A DNA stretch of 32,029 nucleotides from a virus. The notes below the pieces were generated by a model, which made no database searches, was not told the DNA's origin, and saw only the letters and a program-made list of their open reading frames with translations. Position numbers and translations under genes: made by a program. Below are positions 14,648 to 21,220 of this stretch, in pieces. The stretch is taken from positions 1 through 32,029 of the IMG/VR virus record IMGVR_UViG_3300033148_001870; one strand, 5' to 3'. How positions within the stretch are numbered: position 1 is the stretch's first letter; each line of letters starts with the position of its first letter.

Positions 14648-15121
14648 ATGCAGGAATTGGCCGTCGATCCACGCACAGTTTTCTTGGGACAAGGATGCCG
14701 CGACAAAGGCACATTCATGTCAATGACGCTCGAAAATGTACCGCTTGAAAAACGTATCGAGATGCCGGTTGCAGAAGAAATGCAGATGGGGATCTCAATT
14801 GGCATGGCGATGACTGGATTGGTTCCGATTACTATTTACCCACGATTTAATTTTATTTTATGCGCCATGAGCCAGCTTGTGAATCATGTGGAGGTAATGC
14901 AGCCTCATGTTATAGTTAGAGTTGGGGTAGGATCTGAGGAACCTTTATATCCAGGCCCTCAGCACGTTGGTAACTTTAGTAATGCCTTTAGGGAAATGAT
15001 GCCGAATACAAAAATTATTGAATTAGAGAAAGCTGAACAAATTATACCAGCGTATAAAGGCGCGATTGAATACCAAGGCCCGACCATTCTTGTGGAAATA
15101 GCGGATTTATATGAAATTTAA
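14648..15121 (+). CDS. TPP-dependent enzyme, beta (Pyr-domain) subunit, minimal
   Basis: Pyrimidine-binding domain of transketolase/E1 beta: ELAVDPRTVFLGQGC, then RIEMPVAEEMQMGISIGMAMTG (containing the glutamate that activates thiamine), RFNFILCAMSQLVNHV and a GPQHVGNFSNAF loop. There is no transketolase C-terminal domain, so it is about half of a usual E1 beta. The ATG at 14648 falls inside the first conserved helix: the frame is open 11 residues upstream and reads ISSYKQALSEA, exactly how E1 beta proteins begin, from an ATT at 14615 with GGAG before it. The true start may therefore be AUU. Together alpha and beta form a bare catalytic core. Confidence 0.75.
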   Translation: MQELAVDPRTVFLGQGCRDKGTFMSMTLENVPLEKRIEMPVAEEMQMGISIGMAMTGLVPITIYPRFNFILCAMSQLVNHVEVMQPHVIVRVGVGSEEPLYPGPQHVGNFSNAFREMMPNTKIIELEKAEQIIPAYKGAIEYQGPTILVEIADLYEI

Positions 15122-15266
15122 TCCTAACTTATGGCTTATTAATCTTGGAATATGGATTTGTGGATTAGTTATTAATCTAATTCAACAAGAATGGACTGAT
15201 GCGTTATTATTCTTCGCGCTAAGTTATACAACTTTTATTTTGTGGCTAGAAGCACGAAGCAAATGA
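15111..15266 (+). CDS. Two-helix small membrane protein (51 aa)
   Basis: Two hydrophobic segments (about residues 8-23 and 31-45) separated by QQEWTD, starting MKFNPNLWLINLG and ending LEARSK. Overlaps the TPP beta gene by 11 bases and the dehydratase start as ATGA, so it lies exactly in the operon chain. Topology is a hairpin with both ends probably inside. It could anchor the sugar enzymes to the membrane or flip a lipid-linked product, but no motif supports a specific function. Confidence 0.6.
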   Translation: MKFNPNLWLINLGIWICGLVINLIQQEWTDALLFFALSYTTFILWLEARSK

Positions 15267-16351
15267 AAGTTAATTTACATGAGCCCTCCTTTGGCGAAGA
15301 AGAGATCAAAGCTGCCGTTGAGGTTTTGAGATCTACCAATGTAACTTCTGGTGACAAGGTAAGGGAGTTTGAATCAAAGTTCGGCCCTTATGCAGTTATG
15401 TGTAATTCGGGATCATCTGCTAACTTACTTGCCATCGCAACACTTTGTAACCCATTAAATCCTAAATTAAGCCCTGGCGATGAGGTTATTGTATCAGCGC
15501 TCTCTTGGTCAACGACAGTTTGGCCTTTGGTTCAACATGGGTTAGTGCCTGTCATCGTAGATATCGATCCAGAGACTTTAAATATCTCTCCCGGAGAAAT
15601 AGAAAAAGCAATTAGCCCAAAAACTAAGGCAATCATGCCGGTTCATGTTTATGGAAACCCCTGCGACATGGCGGCCATAAATAAATTTGGGCTTATCGTT
15701 ATATCTGATTGCTGTGAAGCATTAGGAATTGACGTAGGGCAGTCTGACTACAACACCTATAGTTTTTACTTCTCTCATCATATTACGACGTTAGAAGGCG
15801 GCATGGTGGTCGCGCGGTCTCAGGAAGACGCCGATCTGCTAAAAAGCATACGAGCACATGGCTGGACGCGAGAAATGAAAAATCCGCCCCATCACGACGG
15901 GATTGATGATCGATTCCTTTTTATAACAGCCGGATACAATTTAAGGGCTTCTGAAATTAATGCGGCTATTGGCCTTATTCAGTTAGGTAAACTGGATGGC
16001 TTTATTGAAAGCCGAAGAAACGCAGCCAGGATGTTAACCGAAATATTTGAAGGTTATGTAGGCATACAAAAAGACATGGGTTCCTCTTGGTTTGGATTTC
16101 CTATTATCACAGACGACGCCAAGGAGCTAAGAGCGCATTTTGAAAAGGACGGTATCGAAACAAGACCGTTAATCTGTGGAAATATTGCAAGACAGCCCGG
16201 AATGAAATTATACCCTCATCGTGTGGTTGGCGATTTACCAAACGCAGACGACGTTATGGATTATGGTTTTTCTATCGGGTGCCACCAAGACATCGGTGTG
16301 AATGAATGTGAATATATCGCCGCTTCATTTAAAAAGTTCAAGTATGCCTAA
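15263..16351 (+). CDS. PLP-dependent NDP-4-keto-sugar 3-dehydratase (ColD/RfbH-like)
   Basis: 362 residues of the DegT/DnrJ/EryC1 fold. In ordinary aminotransferases the PLP lysine sits in a K-x-I-T-x-x-E-G-G context; here it reads SFYFSHHITTLEGGMVV, so H172 takes the place of lysine. That change is the hallmark of ColD and RfbH, which use PMP to remove the 3-hydroxyl of a 4-keto-6-deoxy sugar. The ring-nitrogen aspartate is in VISDCCEALG. RfbH-type iron-sulphur cysteines are not obvious, which favours ColD. ATG 15263 overlaps the membrane peptide stop. A normal sugar aminotransferase is thus unlikely. Confidence 0.8.
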   Translation: MKVNLHEPSFGEEEIKAAVEVLRSTNVTSGDKVREFESKFGPYAVMCNSGSSANLLAIATLCNPLNPKLSPGDEVIVSALSWSTTVWPLVQHGLVPVIVDIDPETLNISPGEIEKAISPKTKAIMPVHVYGNPCDMAAINKFGLIVISDCCEALGIDVGQSDYNTYSFYFSHHITTLEGGMVVARSQEDADLLKSIRAHGWTREMKNPPHHDGIDDRFLFITAGYNLRASEINAAIGLIQLGKLDGFIESRRNAARMLTEIFEGYVGIQKDMGSSWFGFPIITDDAKELRAHFEKDGIETRPLICGNIARQPGMKLYPHRVVGDLPNADDVMDYGFSIGCHQDIGVNECEYIAASFKKFKYA

Positions 16352-17318
16352 TGCGTTAATAACGGGCTGCGCGGGCTTTGTGGGGAGTCATCTCGCGGAA
16401 TATCTGCTCGCTAATACCGATTGGAATATTTATGGGTTGATGCGATGGAGTGAACCACTTGATAACCTTGTAAATATAAAAGATGAAGTTATCTTACTAG
16501 AAGGCGACCTAACTGATTCTGGATCGCTTAATAAAGTCATCGAACAAAGCAAACCAGATTATATATTTCATCTTGCAGCTCAAAGTTACGTGCAAGCAAG
16601 TTTTGTTTATCCCGTAAAGACTTTACAGACTAATGTAATCGGAACCACGAATTTACTGGAGGCAATTAAAGATCTGGCCCCAGACGCCTGGATACATAAT
16701 TGCTCATCTAGTGAGGTCTACGGGAAAGTCGATAAAGATTATGGGGCAATAGACGAAGACTGCCCTTTCGCCCCCGCAAGCCCATATTCGATTTCTAAAA
16801 TAGCTCAGGACATGCTCGGTAGGTATTACTATGAGGCTTATGGGTTAAAAATCCTGACTACCAGAATGTTTACCCATACCGGCCCACGCAGAGGCGATGT
16901 ATTTTGTGAGTCTACCTTTGCAAAACAGGCTGCCATGATAGAGGTAGGTCTTTTAGAGCCGCCGATTAAGGTAGGGCACCTTGATTCAATCAGGACAATA
17001 GCAGACGTAAGAGACGCAGTAAGAGCTTATCACATGCTTTTGACGGTCAATCCAATACCGGGGGAGGCGTACAACATAGGCGGAAATCATACCTGCAAGG
17101 TTGGGGATATTCTTGCTGAGTTAAACAAAAACAACTATCCAGTAGAGAGCGATCCGGCAAGAATGAGGCCGTTAGACGCTAATTATCAAATACCTGATTG
17201 CTCCAAGTTTACCGGCCATACCGGATGGAAGCCTGCATTTTCTTTTGAAGAAACCATGAAAGATTTATTGGAATACTGGGAAGAACGAGTTAAATATAGT
17301 GTTGTGATACAACGATGA
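16344..17318 (+). CDS. NDP-sugar 4,6-dehydratase/epimerase of the SDR family
   Basis: 324 residues, extended SDR. The NAD(P) motif is T7-G-C-A-G-F-V-G14, the catalytic set includes SSSEVYG and Y148-x3-K152 (SPYSISK), and the later MFTHTGPRRGDVFCEST and VGHLDSIRTIADVRDAVRAY stretches are those of GDP-mannose 4,6-dehydratase and its relatives, including GDP-heptose dehydratase. It should create the 4-keto-6-deoxy intermediate that the neighbouring ColD/RfbH-like enzyme needs. The natural substrate nucleotide (GDP, CDP or other) cannot be read from sequence. The ATG at 16344 overlaps the upstream gene by eight bases. Confidence 0.8.
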   Translation: MPNALITGCAGFVGSHLAEYLLANTDWNIYGLMRWSEPLDNLVNIKDEVILLEGDLTDSGSLNKVIEQSKPDYIFHLAAQSYVQASFVYPVKTLQTNVIGTTNLLEAIKDLAPDAWIHNCSSSEVYGKVDKDYGAIDEDCPFAPASPYSISKIAQDMLGRYYYEAYGLKILTTRMFTHTGPRRGDVFCESTFAKQAAMIEVGLLEPPIKVGHLDSIRTIADVRDAVRAYHMLLTVNPIPGEAYNIGGNHTCKVGDILAELNKNNYPVESDPARMRPLDANYQIPDCSKFTGHTGWKPAFSFEETMKDLLEYWEERVKYSVVIQR

Positions 17319-17710
17319 TCCTCGTTTCTGGTGGATTTGACCCAGTACATACCGGGCATTTAGATTATCTTTTGGCAGCGGGTGTATACGGTAAAGTCAT
17401 TGTTGCCTTAAACTCCGACGAATGGCTTGTCAGGAAAAAGGGTTATTATTTTATGTGCTGGGATGATCGCAAACGCATCCTTGAAAGTATACGTTACGTT
17501 CATAAAGTAGTCGCAGTTAATGACTTAGATGGTACGGTATGCGCTGCCTTAAAATCAGCGGCTCCTCGTTACTTTGCTAATGGTGGTGACAGGGAAACCT
17601 CTAACCCAAAAGAACACGATATGTGTAAAAAATTAAATATTACTGAAATGTTTGGCGTTGGGGGCGGGAAAACTCGCTCATCAAGCGAACTGATAAAGGG
17701 GATTAAATGA
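17315..17710 (+). CDS. Cytidylyltransferase-type sugar nucleotidyltransferase (RfaE2/TagD-like)
   Basis: 131 residues. The N-terminal GGFDPVHTGHLDYL holds the HxGH motif (H12, H15) of the nucleotidyltransferase superfamily. A further ANGGDRETSN and GGGKTRSSSELI (equivalent to the ISSTxLR signature) support RfaE2/HldE-C or glycerol-phosphate cytidylyltransferase relatives. It should couple a sugar or polyol phosphate to a nucleotide. Beside a heptokinase-like gene, an activated heptose is a natural product. Starts in an ATGA overlap. Confidence 0.8.
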   Translation: MILVSGGFDPVHTGHLDYLLAAGVYGKVIVALNSDEWLVRKKGYYFMCWDDRKRILESIRYVHKVVAVNDLDGTVCAALKSAAPRYFANGGDRETSNPKEHDMCKKLNITEMFGVGGGKTRSSSELIKGIK

Positions 17711-18678
17711 TTATTGTTAAAACGCCGTATAGAATTTCATTTTTTGGAGGCGGGACGGACTACGAAGCGTGGTATTCAAAATTCGGCGGCAAAGTGCTTA
17801 CCTGTACAATAGATAAATATTGTTATGTTTGCTTAAGGTATATGCCAGCTTTTCTCGGATCAAAATACATTGTATTCTGGTCGAAAATGGAAAAGGTTAA
17901 TCATGTAAAAGATATTCAGCATAATGGTGTTAGAGGATGCCTTGAATACTTAGGAATTGATGATGGCATAGAAGTAAATCATGCTGGCGATCTTCCTGCC
18001 AGATCGGGGCTAGGATCATCATCATCATTTACGGTTGGCATGTTGCATGCGTTACATTTGCTGAAAGGCAATAAGCCAGATAAAGCTCTCTTGGCGCAGC
18101 AAGCCATCAAGGTTGAGCAAGAAGTCCTGAAGGAGACTGTCGGCATTCAAGATCAGATCCAGTGCGCGTGGGGAGGAATTAATCATATTAAGTTTGATAC
18201 AGATGGAGAATATAGCATAAGGCATTTATCTTTGGAGGAAGGAATAAAGCAAAAAACGCAAGACCATCTGATTATGTTTTTTACCGGCCTTCAAAGAACT
18301 GCATCTGATATCGCAACAGAGCAAGTCAGTAACGTAAATCGTAAGCAGGCTGAATTACACGCTATTGCAGATCTGGTCGATCCAGCAACAACCGCGCTTA
18401 AAAAAGGTGATATGAAAGAATTTGGAAGACTCCTCCATGAGTCATGGATGTTAAAGCGCACCTTATCAGACAAGATAACCACCCCTGAGCTTGATGATAT
18501 CTATGGAAAAGCGAGAAGTGTTGGCGCGTATGGCGGGAAGCTTCTCGGAGCAGGCGGAGGCGGATTTTTCTTATTTTGCATAGATCCGGGGAAAAGGCAG
18601 GAGCTAATAAATAAATTAGGTCTTTTGCACGTACCAGTAAGATTTGAGTTTGGTGGCAGTCAGATCGTTGAAATCTAA
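17707..18678 (+). CDS. hddA: GHMP kinase, D-glycero-D-manno-heptose 7-phosphate kinase-like
   Basis: 323 residues. The start TPYRISFFGGGTDYEAWY and TIDKYCYV are the HddA signature. The GHMP phosphate-binding loop is LPARSGLGSSSSFTVG (about 96-111) and the C-terminal motif is GAYGGKLLGAGGGGFF. In bacteria HddA phosphorylates heptose 7-phosphate at C-1 before guanylylation. No isomerase (GmhA) or phosphatase (GmhB) lies in the window, so these would come from the host or the substrate differs (fucose and other kinases share the fold). Overlaps the previous gene by four bases. Confidence 0.8.
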   Translation: MIIVKTPYRISFFGGGTDYEAWYSKFGGKVLTCTIDKYCYVCLRYMPAFLGSKYIVFWSKMEKVNHVKDIQHNGVRGCLEYLGIDDGIEVNHAGDLPARSGLGSSSSFTVGMLHALHLLKGNKPDKALLAQQAIKVEQEVLKETVGIQDQIQCAWGGINHIKFDTDGEYSIRHLSLEEGIKQKTQDHLIMFFTGLQRTASDIATEQVSNVNRKQAELHAIADLVDPATTALKKGDMKEFGRLLHESWMLKRTLSDKITTPELDDIYGKARSVGAYGGKLLGAGGGGFFLFCIDPGKRQELINKLGLLHVPVRFEFGGSQIVEI

Positions 18679-19546
18679 AATTCTTTTCCTGACAACCCCG
18701 ACAAATGATTGTAATAATCATGTAAGGGCCTTTCGATCATTTGCTCCAGCAGAGCATTTAATCATGAGGACAAAAGGTATTCGTGTAGACGGGCATATAG
18801 TAAAACAGGTTCGTGATGTAAACCCCGATGTAATTTTTTATATAAGTGCAAATCAAGGCCCATGCGCTTTAAAGTGGCGAACGCTCGTAGATTTAAAGAC
18901 AATCTCGAAAACAATCAATTTATGTTCAGATGCAATGGACAGACCCTGGCACGGCGTATTAGATTTATACAAAAAGCATTCATGTTTCGACCTTCAGGCA
19001 TCTATTGATGGATCGAGATATGAGGCGATGGATTTAGCTGCGCTTACTCCTGTTGACCCAACATATTACTCCAACGATGTTGACAAAGATATTAGGTGCG
19101 GCTTTTCTGGATCAGTGGGAACTTCAGGGCAACGGGCAATGATTATCAATTCTCTTGAATGGTTCGGTAATTTGACTATTAGACTAAGAACCTTGAAAAA
19201 GGGATATGAAGATCACGTTAATTTTTTAAAACGATGTAAAATGATTTTAAATACATCATGGACAGGCACAGGACACGCCCACCATATCAAAGGAAGAGTA
19301 TTAGAGGCAGGGTGGGCTAGGTGTGCATTGCTGGAATCACACAGCTCCCCGATTGGAGAGTGGTTTTCGGAAGACTGTTACTTCACATGGCGAAGCGCAA
19401 AAGAAGCCGCTGAGATTATCCATGACGCAAGCGATAAGGAAGTTGCTGAAAAGGCAAAAAGACTTGCTGAAGAAGTAAGAGAACGATTCACGCCAAAACA
19501 GATTTATGGAAAAATGTTAAGCCTTATCGGAGTTGAAGGGGAATAA
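18668..19546 (+). CDS. GT-B glycosyltransferase, CgeB-like
   Basis: About 292 residues, starting at TTG 18668 (LKSKILFLTTPTND) just before the kinase stop; a TTG eight codons upstream is an alternative and neither has a clear ribosome binding site. The second half has KGRVLEAGWARCALLES ... GEWFSEDCYFTWRSAKEAAEII, the donor-binding region of CgeB/GT4-type enzymes, and ends with RERFTPKQIYGKML. It should transfer a sugar from a nucleotide donor. No membrane segment; cytosolic. Confidence 0.7.
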   Translation: MKSKILFLTTPTNDCNNHVRAFRSFAPAEHLIMRTKGIRVDGHIVKQVRDVNPDVIFYISANQGPCALKWRTLVDLKTISKTINLCSDAMDRPWHGVLDLYKKHSCFDLQASIDGSRYEAMDLAALTPVDPTYYSNDVDKDIRCGFSGSVGTSGQRAMIINSLEWFGNLTIRLRTLKKGYEDHVNFLKRCKMILNTSWTGTGHAHHIKGRVLEAGWARCALLESHSSPIGEWFSEDCYFTWRSAKEAAEIIHDASDKEVAEKAKRLAEEVRERFTPKQIYGKMLSLIGVEGE

Positions 19547-19557
19547 AAATCTGGATA

Positions 19558-20139
19558 TTGCCCTCTAGAAGCAGACCGCACAATATAAAACGTTTAGTCC
19601 AAGCCTATTTACACACAAAAGCCTCAACGCCAGTATTATTGCGTCTTGATGAAGACGACCCTGTATTAGGGGGTTACGATGTTCCCGATACATGGGCTGT
19701 CGTTGTAGGGAAAAGACTTCCTTTATCTGAATACTATAATGAAATTCCACTTAATCTTGACTGGTATGGATTTATTGCAGACGATGTTGTGCCAGAGACT
19801 TTACGCTGGGATACACGCTTAATAGAGGCAGCCGGATCAGATGGTATGGCGGTTCCGTCTGGGGGGAATGGAACGCCTCATTTTGTGTTAGGCGGTGATT
19901 TAGTACGAGAAACAGGCTGGGTATGCTTACCGGGCCTGGACAGAATTTATATAGATACTGTCTGGGGGGGCATTGCCAAAAAAAGAAATGTATTAAGGTA
20001 TGTACCTGATGTTGTTTTAAGGCATCATCATTTTAGTAATGGCAAGGCGCTATTTGACAAGACCTATAAAAAGCCTAATAAGGCAAATGACAAGCTAATA
20101 TATGAAACATGGAGAAAAGACTATGATTATACACCCTGA
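19558..20139 (+). CDS. GT-A-like glycosyltransferase (phage/polysaccharide type)
   Basis: 193 residues from the first standard start, a TTG. Sequence features: PSRSRPHNIKRLVQAYL near the N-terminus, LRLDEDDP (acidic donor-site motif, about 29-36), YGFIADDVVPET (DD, acidic), and PGLDRIYIDTVWGGIA. The frame is open further up and reads IKIWI before LPSRSR, from an ATA at 19543 overlapping the stop of the upstream gene. That piece is the expected first beta strand, so the gene probably lost an ATG by one base change or starts at AUA. Function: sugar transfer, target unknown. Confidence 0.65.
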   Translation: MPSRSRPHNIKRLVQAYLHTKASTPVLLRLDEDDPVLGGYDVPDTWAVVVGKRLPLSEYYNEIPLNLDWYGFIADDVVPETLRWDTRLIEAAGSDGMAVPSGGNGTPHFVLGGDLVRETGWVCLPGLDRIYIDTVWGGIAKKRNVLRYVPDVVLRHHHFSNGKALFDKTYKKPNKANDKLIYETWRKDYDYTP

Positions 20140-20578
20140 AATAATTGTTACACCAGATTTGCCAACGATTAAATTTAAACAACCAAGAGATCAAGTTGAT
20201 CTTGATGTTGAATTGCCGAAAATTCTCCATACGCAAGGGTGGGGATGTGGCACCTATTTTCATATTCAATTCGTAAATCATGAAAAAACAAAATTACTAG
20301 CCTCTGCTACCTTTGTTGTGAGTGAAGAAACAGAATCTATACACACAAGCGACAATCAGTATAATCCTGTAACCAAAACGATTTTCACCCGTAGCGCGAC
20401 AAGAATAGGGGATTGGTGGGAGAAATCAAAAAACCCAAGTGAAAATATTAGCGAGAAAATTAGTGCAAAGGTTAAATGGAATCCTGGCAAAAAGGTACAT
20501 CAGGTAATTGAAGATGGAAAGATTATTTATGAAAACGCAGACAAGGAGCAAGCGCTTAAAGTTGCAGAGGCCGCGTAA
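20123..20578 (+). CDS. Conserved phage protein before tail tubular A (151 aa)
   Basis: Start chosen at ATG 20123, with GGAG eight bases ahead; a longer version from 20102 overlaps the glycosyltransferase more. The middle has PRDQVDLDVELPKILHTQGW and GTYFHIQFVNHEKTKLLASA, then VTKTIFTRSATRIGDWW. I associate this pattern with a conserved, uncharacterised podovirus protein next to the tail genes. Probably a beta-rich virion protein. It marks the return from the sugar cassette to the phage core. Confidence 0.6.
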   Translation: MIIHPEIIVTPDLPTIKFKQPRDQVDLDVELPKILHTQGWGCGTYFHIQFVNHEKTKLLASATFVVSEETESIHTSDNQYNPVTKTIFTRSATRIGDWWEKSKNPSENISEKISAKVKWNPGKKVHQVIEDGKIIYENADKEQALKVAEAA

Positions 20579-21192
20579 TGTCCACTGATACCGATCTTGT
20601 AAATACCGCCCTACGCAGAATAGGGGCTAACCCAATCACTTCATTAGCTGACGGAAGTACAAACGCTAACACAGTAAATGATATTTATACTGAATTGCGT
20701 GACGATCTGCTTAGGTCTCATCCGTGGAATTTTGCAACAAAGCGCGTAAAGCTTGCACAATCGGCAACTACTCCAGTATTTGAGTTTGATTACGGCTATC
20801 CATTACCTGCTGACTGGTTAAGAACTATGTCAGTTCATGATAATGACGCAGGGCATGGCACTATTTTGTACCGTATGGAGTTAATTAATGGGCAGAAATC
20901 AATTCTTACATCAAGAAGTGAAATCTGGCTGCGTTACGTGTCTATCGTAACTGACACAAATTTAATGTCTGCTGATTTCAGGAATGCGCTTTCGTTTGTA
21001 ATCGCAAGGGATTTATCAATACCACTTGCCTCATCAAATACGCTGGAAGAAAGAATGTCAAAAAAAGCCGACAGAGCCATCGCAAGGGCGCGTTCTTCAG
21101 ATTCAATGGGTGGATTCCCCGAACTTAGACCCAGAGGCTCATGGGCGAGCGCGAGAGGCGGAAGACGTAGAAATGACTTCCTCTCAGATTAA
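20578..21192 (+). CDS. Tail tubular protein A (T7 gp11-like)
   Basis: 204 residues. The opening TDLVNTALRRIGANPITSLADGS and the LRDDLLRSHPWNFATKRVKL segment are typical of tail tubular A of podoviruses, which makes the dodecameric adaptor between portal and nozzle. C-terminus is basic and serine-rich (RARSSDSMGG). The start overlaps the previous stop as TAATG. Confidence 0.85.
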   Translation: MSTDTDLVNTALRRIGANPITSLADGSTNANTVNDIYTELRDDLLRSHPWNFATKRVKLAQSATTPVFEFDYGYPLPADWLRTMSVHDNDAGHGTILYRMELINGQKSILTSRSEIWLRYVSIVTDTNLMSADFRNALSFVIARDLSIPLASSNTLEERMSKKADRAIARARSSDSMGGFPELRPRGSWASARGGRRRNDFLSD

Positions 21193-21220
21193 TTTTAATA
21201 TATTTGCGAGGACTAGGTAA

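Larger units (their letters stand above)
11699..20139 (+). other. Nucleotide-sugar synthesis and glycosyl-transfer cassette
   Basis: Twelve genes in one direction with overlapping or nearly touching ends lie between the capsid terminator and the conserved gene before tail tubular A. Gene order: MptE-like, GT8-like, B12 radical SAM, TPP enzyme alpha, TPP enzyme beta, two-helix membrane peptide, ColD/RfbH-like dehydratase, SDR, nucleotidyltransferase, heptokinase-like GHMP kinase, CgeB-like transferase, GT-A-like transferase. None is needed for basic podovirus assembly, so this is accessory DNA inserted in a morphogenesis block. No terminator is visible at its right end. Confidence 0.75.
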
